NCBI RefSeq assembly: GCF_963678635.1
Contig: NC_087066.1
Span: 3,148,485 to 3,212,484, forward strand
DNA length: 64,000 bases
From: Symsagittifera roscoffensis
Lineage: Eukaryota > Xenacoelomorpha > Acoela > Convolutidae
Direction of reading: 5' to 3'
The notes under the pieces were generated by a model. The model ran no database searches and had not been told where the DNA came from. It saw nothing but the letters and a program-made list of their open reading frames with translations. Shown here in pieces: positions 22,337 to 34,933 of this stretch. Both the position numbers and the translations under genes were made by a program. Numbering within the stretch: the first letter of the stretch is position 1; each line of letters opens with the position of its first letter.

Positions 22337-23784
22337 GTGAGTATATACTTTTAAAAAGGTGAATTAAATTTGATTTTGTTCTAAAATTTTATTCGCCTGC
22401 TTTCTGTTTTAGAAATTTTTCTAAAGTTTTTGTAACACCTTCAAAATTTTGATTGAAATTCAATCAAAAATCAAAGAAATGCAAATTTCATGTATGCTAA
22501 TGACTAATTGTGCGACCTATGATTAACTGGTCAAATTCATCATTCATTACCTTGCTGAAACTTAAACAGGCTTTGTTTTTGCGTTTTCTTAACGCTTCCC
22601 AGTTTTTATTTTATGCACAAAAATATTAAATATTGAAAAAGAGTTCAAAAGAAAAAAAAAGATGGTGTGGTTTTCAAGAGTCCATAATTTAAGTCAGACT
22701 TTTATAAAGGTGCTGATGATTTTTTCTTCATTTTTTCAGGAAAAGTGTTAAAAATTGTTCAGGCTCAAGTTTCAAGTTTGCGATTTAATTTTTGTTTCCT
22801 TTCAAGTTTAAATTTAATTTTCTTTGTTGAATGGAAAGCAAATTTTAATATTAAACATTAGAAGGTTAAAAATTACGAAAAACGGGATCGACTTCTAGTT
22901 TTGTAAGTGGAAATAAATTTTCGAAATATACTCATAAATATATAATCAGGTATATATGCATTTTTGAGTTCTATTGAAATTCATCTGCCGAAACTTAGCT
23001 GAATGATTACTAGGGTCATATATTTTTTTCGATCAAAATCAAAATTGAAAGTTTTTTCAATCTTGTTTTTTTTTTCTGTTTCCCTGCGTTCATTACTCTT
23101 TTTCAACTGTCAATTGGCTATAATAAACATTATGCAGAAATTGGTTAATTGGAAAAATGTTCTCAGTCTCGAACATCAAAAATGAAAAGATCACAAATAA
23201 AGGTGATCGATTTCTAGTTTTTTAAGATTAGATAAAATAGTCCACTATCCAGTTTGCTTAAAATGAGTTCAGCGTAACAAAAAAATATCAATCAAAAATG
23301 TTTGCGAAGTTCAAAGAGCTTTAAAACAATATAAATTTTACCGTGAAAATCGAAAATTGAAATTTTTTCCAAAAAACTAGTCAGTTTTTTTTCTGTTTCT
23401 TTGTTGCGTTTATTGACTCTTTTTCAACTTTCTGTTGGCTAGATTTTTTTTCAACGAAGTGATTGTCAGTTGAATTGGTCGTGATGATTTTTTTCTGTTT
23501 TTTTTAATAAATAATTGCTTGTTCATCTGGTTTAGTCAATATGGGTACTTTAAAAAAGTACCAATACCAATCATAAACGTTTTTACTTTTTTCCAAATCA
23601 AAGGTCCTCAACGTGCATATGTTTTCAATGACTTTTGAAAGTTGAAAAGATTTTTCTTCTGGCTCTTATTGTTTTTTTTGTTTTTTTTTCTTTTTTCCAA
23701 CCCTCTGCTGGCTATACTTCAATGGGATTGGCGATAAATTATACTTTGCTTATGCTTATTCCTACTTTTTTTTTTAACATGTAG

Positions 23785-23944
23785 GTGAAATTAAGAATTG
23801 AGCATCAACAGCGCGATATCAGCAAAACTTGCCTCTCAATAGGAGTCAAACATTTATTGAACGGGCAATTTAGAGACGTTTGCAAATCAAGTCGCTCAAA
23901 ATCTGGAAATTTTTCATAATAAAAAAATACAACTCGTCGGGAAA
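23785..23944 (+). pseudogene. Exon C3: broken copy
   Basis: Homologous to C1 but 160 bases long. Two single-base losses after the SKSGN segment bring two TAA codons into frame near the end. The donor is changed to GTGGGT. Splice borders remain, so inclusion would truncate the protein and it could act as a poison exon. Simple decay is more likely. Confidence 0.7.
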
Positions 23945-25364
23945 GTGGGTATATAATTTTAAAATGGTGAATTAAATTTGGTTTTGTTCTAAAAATTTAT
24001 TCGCATGCTTTCTGTTTCAGAATTTTTTAAAAAGTTTTCGTAACACCTTCAAAATTTTGATTGAAGTTCAATCAAAACTCAACGAGATGCAAATTTCATG
24101 TATGCTAATGATTAATTGTGCGATCTATGATTAACTGGTCAAATTCATCATTCACTACCTTGCTGAAACTGAAACAGGCTTTGTTTTTGCGTTTCCTTAA
24201 CGCTTCCTAGTTTTTATTTTATTGCACAAAAATAATAAATATTCAAAAAGAGTTCAAAAAAAAAATTAAGATGGTGTGGTTTTCAAGAGACCATAATTTA
24301 AGTCAGACTTTTATATAGGTGCTGATAATTTTTTCTTCATTTTTTTCAGGAAAAGTATTAAAAAATGTTCAGGCTCAAGTTTCAATTTTGCGGTTTAATT
24401 TTTGTTTCCTTTCAAGTGCGTTTAATTTTCTTTGTTGAAAGGAAAGCAAACTTTAATATTAAACATTAGAAGGTTAAAATTTACGAAAAACGGGATCGAC
24501 TTCTAGTTTCGAAAATGGAAATAAATTTTCGAAATATGCTCATACATATATACTCAGGTATATATGCATTTTTGAGTTCAATTGAAATTCATCTGCCGAC
24601 ACTTAGCTGAATGATTAGTAGGGTCATAATTTTTTTCGATGAAATTCAAAATTTAAAGTTTTCTCAATCCTGTTGTTTTTTTTTCTGTTTCCCTGCGTTC
24701 ATTACTTTTTTTCAACTGTCAATTGGCTATTATAAACATTATGCAGAAATTGGTTAATTGGAAAAATGTTCTCAGTATCGAACATCGAAAATGAAAAGAT
24801 CACAAATAAACGTGATCGATTTCTAGTTTTTTAAGATTAGATAAAATAGTCCACTATCCAGTTTGCTTAAAATGAGTTCAGCTTAACAACAAAATATCAA
24901 TCAAAAATTATTGCGAAGTTCAAAGAGCATTAAAACAATATAAATTTTACCGTGAAAATCGAAAACTGAAATTGTTTTCCAAAAAACTAGTCAGTTTTTT
25001 TTCTGTTTCTTTGTTGCGTTTTTTGACTCTTTTTCAACTTTCTGTTGGCTAGATTTTTTTTTCAACGAAGTGATTGTCAGTTGAATTGGTCGTGATGATT
25101 TGTTTCTGTTTTTTTAAATAAATAATTGCTTGTTCATCTGGTTTAGTCAATATGGGTACTTTAAAAAGTACCAAAACCAATCATAAACGTTTTTACTTTT
25201 TTCCAAATCAAAGGTCCTCAACGTGCATATGTTTTCAATGACTTTTGAAAAAGAAAAGGTTTTTCTTCTGGCTCTTATGGTTCTTTTTTTGGTTTTTTCT
25301 TTTTTCCAACCATCTGCTAGCTATACTTCAATGGAATTGGTGATAAATTATACTTTGCTTATGC

Positions 25365-26290
25365 ATAGAAGACATCCAATTATTCCATAAAATTTAAAGG
25401 TTGAGATGTTTTGTTATTTTTAAGTCATATTTTTTTCTGTTACTTGCGTTCCTTGATTCTTTTCCAACTGTCTGTTGGCCAAGTTTTAAAAATCTTTGAG
25501 CTCATTGTTTAAAAGCTAGTTTGATTTATTTAATTTTGTGACCTGATCATTGTTTACAGCCCTCAGATCAATTAGTTATTCAGACTCACTCTTTTTTTTA
25601 AATTGTCAACTTTTTTTTAAAAATCGAGACGGTTTTCAGGAGAAATGCAAGACTTTCTCGGCATTCAGATTTCTCCTTATGTACAGAGGTTTTGTTCTGG
25701 TTTGGTAAATGGTTTGCAGAAAAAACGAGAAAAACTGAGTGATAGAAAAAAAGACCAATAATTTAGCTGACTACCGACTACACTGATTAAAAAAAATATC
25801 AAAAGTGAAAAATAGGTTTTAATAACTGAAAGATTTTTTTGTCTCAATGTTCCATGTTTTCCCGGAAAATGCACTTAAAATAACCGTTTATTTACAGTAT
25901 AAGTGGCAAAAATAGTCAAATAACGTTATAACTTTAGTATAATTAAACTTAATGGCCAGAAGTTTTAAAAAAATTTGAAGTTTTCGTCTGAAAACTTAAA
26001 ACTCTCCGACCAGTTTTTGTCAACACTGAAACAGTTTTTCCGATTTTGAAAAGGTTTTAAAATGATAATACATTTTACTTGAAGTCTCATGAAATTTCGT
26101 TGAAGTAGTCAAAAATGGGAAGAAACTGTACCTCACAAAATTTCATCTTGTTAAGAGTAAACCCGTTTTTCTTATTTTTCTTCATGATCATTCAAATTCG
26201 TGCGGTAAAAGCGAGAAAAATTCCGTTCTGTAAAAACTGAAATGCAAATGGCGCAAAAACAAGAATAACGCATAGTTTTTTATAATTTTT
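25365..26290. other. Tail of unit U1, non-coding
   Basis: The fourth C module stops at CTTATGCATAGAAGACATCC, just before the place where its C exon would start, and joins a 0.9-kb tail. The same junction exists at the end of U2 (about 31660), while U3 reaches the tail through different sequence (about 40290-40395). The tail has no coding signal except short frames and carries a TTGCGTTCCTTGATTC hairpin block. Confidence 0.6.
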
Positions 26291-27140
26291 GTTCCTACTT
26301 TGAAAGACAAATGGGTGCATATAGAATTGATTTTGGTAATATTAGGTTTTTAAACTTTTCTGGTGGGAAATGTTGTTATTTGTCTTTGATTATAACCTCA
26401 TGACCTTCGGTATTGATTAGAAACCAGTCAACATTTTGCTTGATTTGACCATCGGTGGATCACTGCTAGTTGGTGTTAGTTTTAGAATAGAACGTTTTAA
26501 TTCACACATCGTTTTTCTTCTTTTATTCTTTTAAGTGATTGTACTGAACTGTACATACCTAAAGCTTGCATGTATTTAAGGGGAGATTTTTGTATGTTTG
26601 TTCAAAATAAGGCCCATTTTTGTCCCAAGTATGCCATTTTAGTCATACCTTGTTTTTTTATGCTTATCACTGAACAAAAAAAGTTTTTTTTTTGTCTATC
26701 GGGGAATATGGCTCTGGGGGTACGCACCTTTGGGGTACTCTCATGAAGGAGGGACCAAATGATAAAAAAACTTTTACCCAACCAGAATAGTTTAAAACTG
26801 AAAACAAATTTCTAACATTAAGTTCCTTCTTCACGAGGGACACCACCCTACAGTTTCTAATAACGAATATACAAATGGCGCAAATGGAATGAATATATTT
26901 TTATATCGACCCACTTTTTTCCAACTGGGTAAGTTTAACAAAAAAATGTTTAAGAGTATTGAGCGTAGAGAGTACTGTTGTATAGGTCTCGCTGGTTTTT
27001 TTGTGTACAAAATAACAACAGCACTTTCCAGGAAACATTTAAAAAGTACCCGGATTGATCTGTCGGCAACCAGCAGCGCAAAGGCGTCTAATCTGAGTAC
27101 CAAATTGCATTATTTTATAGTCTTATAACTTCATTTGCAG

Positions 27141-27267
27141 ATCTACTAGAGCAATGTTCAATGGGACCTTTTTTGAATTAGTCGGCGAAATGCAAAAGCT
27201 GATTTTGTTTACAATTGCAAGAGTGAATGTCAAAGGTCGAGAGGACCAAGTACTTTATCTCGACACG
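27141..27267 (+). CDS. PLAT gene exon B2 (intact)
   Basis: Same length (127 bases), phases and borders as B1 (acceptor CATTTGCAG, donor GTACGT). Protein changes relative to B1: the early Gly is Arg (STRAMFNG), TYFEF is TFFEL and EIQ is EMQ. The strands VGE.QKLILF and VLYLDT are unchanged. Open throughout, so usable after exon A. Confidence 0.72.
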
Positions 27268-28463
27268 GTACGTTTAAAACAGTGGCATTTACCATTAATT
27301 TCTCTAGTTTTCTTGAATGTATAACTGAAACTGTTGTTAGAAGACAGGCTAAATAAAATCTTTTTATGAACATACCAGATATCTACTTCACCATAAAAAT
27401 AACCAGATTCTAACAATTATATTTAGAAGCATATTATCGAAAAAACACTCTGTCTATAAAGAAAGTTTGTTGGTTCTTATTTTGTTTGTCAGACTTATAT
27501 AAAAATGATAAACTAAGAACACGATTTACAGAAAATAGAAAACAGATGTTTCTTGTTACTAAGAGTAATTAACCTAGTGAAGACTCTTGTCTGGGTGATG
27601 TTTTGTTTTTTTTTCCCGGAAAAAATCTCAAAAAGCTCTAATAACAGATGTGCATTCATTCATATTAAAGCGTTCATGAATGCACTCAGGTATTTATGCA
27701 TTTTTTGAGTTCAATTGGAATTCATCTGCCAAAACTTAGCTGAATGATTAGTAGGGCCATACAGTTTTTCTATCAAATTCAAAATTTGAAGTTTTCTCAA
27801 ACCTGTCTTTTTTTTTCTGTTTCCCTGCGTTCCTTACTCTTTTTCAACTATCAATTGGCTATTTTAAACATTATGCAGAAATTTGTTTATTGGAAAAATA
27901 ATACCAGTATCGAACAATAAACGTGATCGAATTCTAGTTTTTCAAGATTAGATAAAATAGTCCAATGTCCAGTTTGCTTAAAATGATTTCAGCTTAACAA
28001 AAAAATGTCAATCAAAAAGGTTTGCGAATTTCAAAAAGCTTAAAACGATAAAAGTTTTATCTTGAAAATCGAAAATTGAAACGAGTCAGTTTTTTTCTGT
28101 TTCCTTGCGTTTATTGACTTTTTTTTCAACGAAGAGATTGGCAGTTGAATTGGTCGTGATGATTTATTTTTGATTTCTTTTGAATAAATAATTGCTTGTT
28201 CATCTAGTTTAGTCAATAGGGGTACTTGAAAAAAGTACCAATACCAATCATAAACGTTTTTGCACTTTTTCCAAATCAAAGATCCTTATCGTTCATATGT
28301 TTTCAAGAACTTTTGAAGGTTGAAAACATTTTTCTTCTGGCTCTTATTGTTTTTTTTTGTTTTTTTTTTTTTTTTTCCAACCATCTGCTGGCTATACTTC
28401 AAGGATTGGTGATAAATTAAACTTTGCCTATGCTTATTCCTACTTATTTTTTTGAACATGTAG

Positions 28464-28632
28464 GTCAAATTAAGAATTGAGAATTGAGCATCAACAGCGC
28501 GATATCAGCAAAACTTGCCTCTCAATAGGAACCAAACATTTATTGAACGGGCAATTTCGAGACGTTTGCAAATCAAGTCGCTCAAAATCTGGAAACTTTT
28601 TCATAATAAAAAAAATCTAACTCGTCGAGAAA
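28464..28632 (+). pseudogene. Exon C4: broken copy
   Basis: 169 bases. A 7-base duplication near the start (GAATTGA repeated) puts a TGA in frame after eight codons, and a separate ATCTAA near the end replaces ATACAA with a stop. Borders are still ATGTAG and GTGAGT. C6 has both lesions, so they predate the U2/U3 duplication. Confidence 0.72.
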
Positions 28633-30078
28633 GTGAGTATATACTTTTAAAATGGTGGATTAAATTTGATTTTGTTCTAAAATTTTATTCGCCTGCTTTC
28701 TGTTTTAGAAATTTTTTTAAAGTTTTTGTAACACCTTCAAAATCTTGATTGAAATTCAATCAAAAGTCAAAGAAATGCAAATTTCATGTATGCTAATGAC
28801 TAATTGAGCGACCTATGATTAACTGGTCAAATTCATCATTCACTACCTTGCTGAAACTTAAACAGGCTTTGTTTTTGCGTTTCCTTAACGCTTCCCAGTT
28901 TTTATTTTATGCACAAAAATATTAAATATTCAAAAAGAGTTCAAAATAAAAAAAAAGATGGTGTGGTTTTCAAGAGTCCATAATTTAACTCAGACTTTTA
29001 TAAAGGTGTTGATGATTTTTTCTTCATTTTTTCAGGAAAAGTGTTAAAAATTGTTCAGGCTCAAGTTTCAAATTTGCGGCTTAATGTTTGTTTCTTTTCA
29101 AGTGCATTTAATTTTCTTTGTTGAAAGGAAAGCAAACTTTAATATTAAACATTAGAAGGTTAAAAATTACGAAAAACGGGATCTACTTCTAGTTTCATAA
29201 GTGGAAATAAATTTTCGAAATATACTCATAAATATATAATCAGGTATATATGCATTTTTGAGTTCAATTGAAATTCATCTGCGGAAACTTAGCTGAATGA
29301 TTAGTAGGGTCATAATTTTTTTCGATGAAATTCAAAATTTAAAGTTTTTTCAATCCTGTCGTTTTTTTTCTGTTTCCCTGCGTTCATTACTTTTTTTCAA
29401 CTGTCAATTGGCTATTATAAACATTATGCAGAAATTGGTTAATTGGAAAAATGTTCTCAGTATCGAACATCCAAAATGAAAAGATCACAAATAAACGTGA
29501 TCGATTTCTAGTTTTTTAAGATTAGATAAAATAGTCCAATATCCAGCTTGCTTAAAATAAGTTCAACTTAACCAACAAATATCAATCACAAATATTTGCG
29601 AAGTTCAAAGAGCTTCAAAACAATATAAATTTTACCGTGAAAATCGAAAATTAAAACTTTTCCAAAAAACGAGTCAGTTTTTTTTCTGTTTCTTGGCGTT
29701 TATTGACTCTTTTTCAACTTTCTGTTGGCTAGATTCTTTTTTCAACGAAGTGATTGTCAGTTGAATTGGTAGTGATGATTTGTTTCTGATTTTTTTTGAA
29801 TAAAAAATTGCTTGTTCATCTGGTTTAGTCAGTGGGGGTACTTTAAAAAAACCAATACCAATCATAAACGTTTTTACATTTTTTCCAAATCAAAGATCCT
29901 TAATGTGCATATGTTTTCAATGACTTTTGAAAGTTAAAAACTTTTTTCTTCTGGCTCTTTTTGTTTTTTTTTGTTTTTTTTTCTTTTTTCCAACCATCTG
30001 CTGGCTATACTTCAATGGGTTTGGTGATAAATTATACTTTGCTTATGCTTATTCCTACTTATTTTTTTGAACATGGAG

Positions 30079-30240
30079 GTCAAATTAAGAATTGACTATC
30101 AACAGCGCGATATCAGCAAAACTTGCCTCTCAATAGGAACCAAACATTTATTGAACGGGCAATTTAGAGACGTTTGCAAATCAAGTCGCTCAAAATCTGG
30201 AAACTTTTTCATAATAAAAAAAATACAACTCGTCGGGAAA
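30079..30240 (+). CDS. PLAT gene exon C5 (intact)
   Basis: 162 bases, phase 0 at both ends, 54 open codons, donor GTGAGT. The acceptor is ACATGGAG rather than ATGTAG. It differs from C1/C2 by RIDYQQ for RIEHQQ, IGTKH for IGIKH and KIQLVGK for KVQFVGK. It is the only intact C copy in U2. Confidence 0.7.
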
Positions 30241-33200
30241 GTGAGTATATACTTTTGAAATGGTTGATTAAATTTGATTTTATTCTAAAAATTTTTTCGC
30301 CTGCTTTCTGTTTTAGAAATTTTTCTAAAGTTTTTGTAACACCTTCAAAATCTTGATTGAAATTCAATCAAAACTCAAAGAAATGCAAATTTCATGTATG
30401 CTAATGACTAATTGTGCGACCTATGATTAACTGGTCAAATTCATCATTCACTACCTTGCTGAAACTTAAACAGGCTTTGTTTTTGCGTTTTCTTAACGCT
30501 TCCCAGTTTTTATTTTATGCACAAAAATATTAAATATTCAAAAAGAGTTCAAAAGAAAAAAAAAGATGGTGTGGTTTTCAAGAGTCCATAATTTAGGTCA
30601 GACTTTTATAAAGGTGCTGATGATTTTTTCTTCATTTTTTCAGGAAAAGTATTAAAAATTGTTCAGGCTCAAGTTTCAAGTTTGCGGTTTAATTTTTGTT
30701 TCCTTTCAAGTTTAAATTTAATTTTCTTTGTTGAAAGGAAAGCAAATTTTAATATTAAATATTAGAAGGTTAAAAATTACAAAAAACGGGATCGACTTCT
30801 AGTTTTGTAAGTGGAAATAAATTTTCGAAATATACTCATAAATATATAATCAGGTATATATGCATTTTTGAGTTCAATTGAAATTCATCTGCGGAAACTT
30901 AGCTGAATGATTAGTAGGGTCATAATTTTTTTCCATGAAATTCAAAATTTAAAGTTTTCTCAATCTTGTCGTTTTTTTTCTGTTTCCCTGCGTTCATTAC
31001 TTTTTTTCAACTGTCAATTGGCTATTATAAACATTTTGCAGAAATTGGTTAATTGGAAAAATGTTCTCAGTATCGAACATCGAAAATGAAAAGATCACAA
31101 ATAAACGTGATCGATTTCTAGTTTTTTAAGATTAGATAAAATAGTCCACTATCCAGTTTGCTTAAAATGAGTTCAGCTTAACAACAAAATATCAATCAAA
31201 AATGTTTGCGAAGTTCAAAGAGCTTTAAAACAAAATAAATTTTACCGTGAAAATCGAAAATTGAAATTGTTTTCCAAAAAACTAGTCAGTTTTTTTTCTG
31301 TTTCTTTGTTGCGTTTTTTGACTCTTTTTCAACTTTCTGTTGGCTAGATTTTTTTTTCAACGAAGTGATTGTCAGTTGAATTGGTCGTGATGATTTGTTT
31401 CTGTTTTTTTAAATAACTAATTGCTTGTTCATCTGGTTTAGTCAATATGGGTACTTTAAAAAGTACCAAAACCAATCATAAACGTTTTTACTTTTTTTCC
31501 AAATGAGAGGTCCTCAACGTGCATATATTTTCAATGACTTTTGAAAAAAGAAAAGGTTTTTCTTCTGGCTCTTGTGGTTTTTTTTTGGTTTTTTCTTTTT
31601 TCCAACCATCTGCTGGCTATACTTCAATGGGATTGGTGATAAATTATACTTTGCTTATGCATAGAAGACATCCAATTATTCCATAAAATTTAAAGGTTGA
31701 GATGTTTTGTTATTTTTAAGTCATATTTTTTTCTGTTACTTGCGTTCCTTGATTCTTTTCCAACTGTCTGTTGGCCAAGTTTTTAAAATCTTTGAGCTCA
31801 TTGTTTAAAAGCTAGTTTGATTTATTTAATTTTGTGACCTGATCATTGTTTACAGCCCTCAGATCAATTAGTTATTCAGACTCACTCTTTTTTTTAAATT
31901 GTCAACTTTTTTTTAAAAATCGAGACGGTTTTCAGGAGAAATGCAAGACTTTCTCGGCATTCAGATTTCTCCTTATGTACAGAGGTTTTGTTCTGGTTTG
32001 GTAAATGGTTTGCAGAAAAAACGAGAAAAACTGAGTGATAGAAAAAAAGACCAATAATTTAGCTGACTACCGACTACACTGATTAAAAAAAATATCAAAA
32101 GTGAAGAATAGGTTTTAATAACTGAAAGATTTTTTTTGTCTCAAGGTTCCATGTTTTCACGGAAAATGCACTTAAAATAACCGTTTATTTACAGTATAAG
32201 TGGCAAAAATAGTCAAGTAACGTTATAATTTTAGTATAATTAAACTTAATGGCCAGAAGTTTTAAAAAAATTTGAATTTTTCGTCTGAAAACTTAAAACT
32301 CTCTGACCAGTTTTTGTCAACACTGAAACAGTTTTTCCGATTTTGAAAAGGTTTTAAAATGATAATACATTTTACTTGAAGTCTCATGAAATTTCGTTGA
32401 AGTAGTCAAAAATGGGAAGAAACTGTACCTCACAAAATTTCATCTTGTTAAGAGTAAACCCGTTTTTCTTATTTTTCTTCTTGATCATTCAAACTCGTGC
32501 GGTAAAAGCGAGAAAAATTCCGTTCTGTAAAAACTGAAATGCAAATGGCGCAAAAACAAGAATAACGCATAGTTTTTTATAACTTTTGTTCCTACTTTGA
32601 AAGACAAATGGGTGCATATAGAATTGATTTTGGTAATATTAGGTTTTTAAACTTTTCTGGTGGGAAATGTTGTTATTTGTCTTTGATTATAACCTCATGA
32701 CCTTCGGTATTGATTAGAAACCAGTCAACATTTTGCTTAAATTGACCATCGGTGGATCACTGCTAGTTGGTGTTAGTTTTAGAATAGAACGTTTTAATTC
32801 ACACATCGTTTTACTTCTTTTATTCTTTTAAGTGATTGTACTGAACTGTACATACCTAAAGCTTGCATGTATGTAAGGGCAGATTTTTGTATGTTTGTTC
32901 AAAATAAGGCCCATTTTTGTCCCAAGTATGCCATTTTAGTCATACCTTGTTTTTTTTATGCTTATCACTGAACAAAAAAAGTTGTTTTTTTTTGTCTATC
33001 GGGGAATATGGCTCTGGGGGTACGCACCTTTGGGGTACTCTCATGAAGGAGGGACCAAATGATAAAAAAAACTTTTACCCAACCAGAATAGTTTGAATAT
33101 GAAAACAAATTTCCAACATTAAGTTCCTTCTTCACGAGGGACACCACCCTACAGTTTCTAATAACGAATATACAAATGGCGCAAATGGAATGAAAATATT

Positions 33201-33441
33201 TTTATATCGACCCACTTTTTTCCAACTGGGTAAGTTTAACAAAAAAATGTTTAAGAGTATTGAGCGTAGAGAGTACTGTTGTATAGGTCTCGCTGATTTT
33301 TTTGTGTACAAAATAACAACAGCATTTTCCAGGAAACATTTAAAAAGTACCCGGATTGATCTGTGGGCAACCAGCAGCGCAAAGGCGTCTAATCTGAGTA
33401 CCAAATTGCATTATTTTATAGTCTTAAAACTTCATTTGCAG

Positions 33442-33568
33442 ATCTACTGGAGCAATGTTCAATGGGACCTACTTTGAATTAGTCGGCGAAATGCAAAAGC
33501 TGATTTTGTTTACAATTGCAAGAGTGAATGTCAAAGGTCGAGAGGACCAAGTACTTTATCTCGACACG
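33442..33568 (+). CDS. PLAT gene exon B3 (intact)
   Basis: 127 bases, acceptor CATTTGCAG, donor GTACGT, same phases as B1. The protein keeps STGAMFNG as in B1, and FELVGEMQKL as in B2. No stop or frameshift. It is the closest B to exon D. Confidence 0.72.
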
Positions 33569-34764
33569 GTACGTTTAAAACAGTGGCATTTACCATTAAT
33601 TGCTCTAGTTTTCTTGAATGTATAATTGAAACTGTTGTTAGAAGACAGGCTAAATAAAATCTTTTTATGAACATACCAGATATCTACTTCACCATCAAAA
33701 TAACCAGATTCTAACAATTATATTTAGAAGCATATTATCGAAAAAACACTCTGTCTATAAAGAAAGTTTGTTGGTTCTTATTTTGTTTGTCAGACTTATA
33801 TAAAAATGATAAACTAAGAACACGATTTACAGAAAATAGAAAACAGATGTTTCTTGTTATTAAGAGTAATGAACGTAGTGAAGACTCTTGTCTGGGTGAT
33901 GTTTTGTTTTTTTTTTCCCGGAAAAAATCTCAAAAAGCTCTAATAACAGATGTGCATTCATTCATATTAAAGCGTTCATGAATGCACTCAGGTATATATG
34001 CATTTTTTGAGTTCAATTGGAATTAATCTGCCGAAACTTAGCTGAATGATTAGTAGGGCCATACATTTTTTCTATCAAATTCAAAATTTGAAGTTTTCTC
34101 AAACCTGTCTTTTTTTTCTGTTTCCCTGCGTTCCTTACTCTTTTTCAACAATCAATTGGCTATATTAAACATTATGCAGAAATTTGTTTATTGGAAAAAT
34201 AATACCAGTATCGAACAATAAACGTGATCGAATTCTAGTTTTTCAAGATTAGATAAAATAGTCCAATGTCCAGTTTGCTTAAAATGATTTCAGCTTAACA
34301 AAAAAATGTCAATCAAAATGGTTTGCGAATTTCAAAAAGCTTAAAACAATAAAAGTTTTACCTTGAAAATCGAAAATTGAAACGAGTCAGTTTTTTTCTG
34401 TTTCCTTGCGTTTATTGACTTTTTTTTCAATGAAGAGATTGGCAGTTGAATTGGTCGTGATGCTTTATTTTTGATTTCTTTTGAATAAATAATTGCTTGT
34501 TCATCTAGTTTAGTCAATAGGGGTACTTGAAAAAAGTACCAATACCAATCAGAAACGTTTTTGCACTTTTTCCAAATCAAAGATCCTTATCGTTCATATG
34601 TTTTCAAGAACTTTTGAAGGTTGAAAACATTTTTCTTCCGGCTCTTATTGTTTTTTTTTTGTTTTTTTTTCTTTTTTCCAACCATCTGCTGGCTATACTT
34701 CAAGGATTGGTGATAAATTAAACTTTGCCTATGCTTATTCCTACTTATTTTTTTGAACATGTAG

Positions 34765-34933
34765 GTCAAATTAAGAATTGAGAATTGAGCATCAACAGCG
34801 CGATATCAGCAAAACTTGCCTCTCAATAGGAACCAAACATTTATTGAACGGGCAATTTCGAGACGTTTGCAAATCAAGTCGCTCAAAATCTGGAAACTTT
34901 TTCATAATAAAAAAAATCTAAGTCGTCGAGAAA
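34765..34933 (+). pseudogene. Exon C6: broken copy
   Basis: Carries the same 7-base duplication and ATCTAA stop as C4, in 169 bases with intact splice borders. It is the sister copy of C4. Confidence 0.72.

Larger units (their letters stand above)
18586..26290 (+). repeat. Tandem unit U1 of the PLAT exon array (7.7 kb)
   Basis: It starts at GTTCCTACTTTGAAGGGCAA and ends where the same start sequence recurs at 26291. Contents in order: Ty3 LTR fragment, small MITE (about 19030-19140), exon B1, modules with C1, C2 and C3, a fourth module cut off just before its C exon (junction about 25365), and a 0.9-kb tail (to 26290). It lacks a segment of about 125 bp between B and the first C that U2 and U3 share, so U1 is the most divergent head. 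Confidence 0.8.
26291..32587 (+). repeat. Tandem unit U2 of the PLAT exon array (6.3 kb)
   Basis: Contents: LTR fragment, small MITE, B2, modules with C4 and C5, a truncated module and the tail. Its head (to about 28900) is almost identical to the head of U3, and its tail almost identical to the tail of U1. Shared lesions in C4 and C6 confirm descent of U2 and U3 heads from one copy. Confidence 0.8.

Noticed and set aside
19121-33404. Minus-strand 90-codon frames repeated in all three units upstream of the B exons.
   Set aside because: They lie opposite the intron just before exon B, their conservation follows from the unit duplication, and they contain no motif.
33794-33898. Exon-like segment after TTTGTCAG in U3 (and U2), open in U3.
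   Set aside because: Its open frame needs a phase-1 entry, but B exons leave in phase 0. The U2 copy has a stop and U1 lacks the segment.
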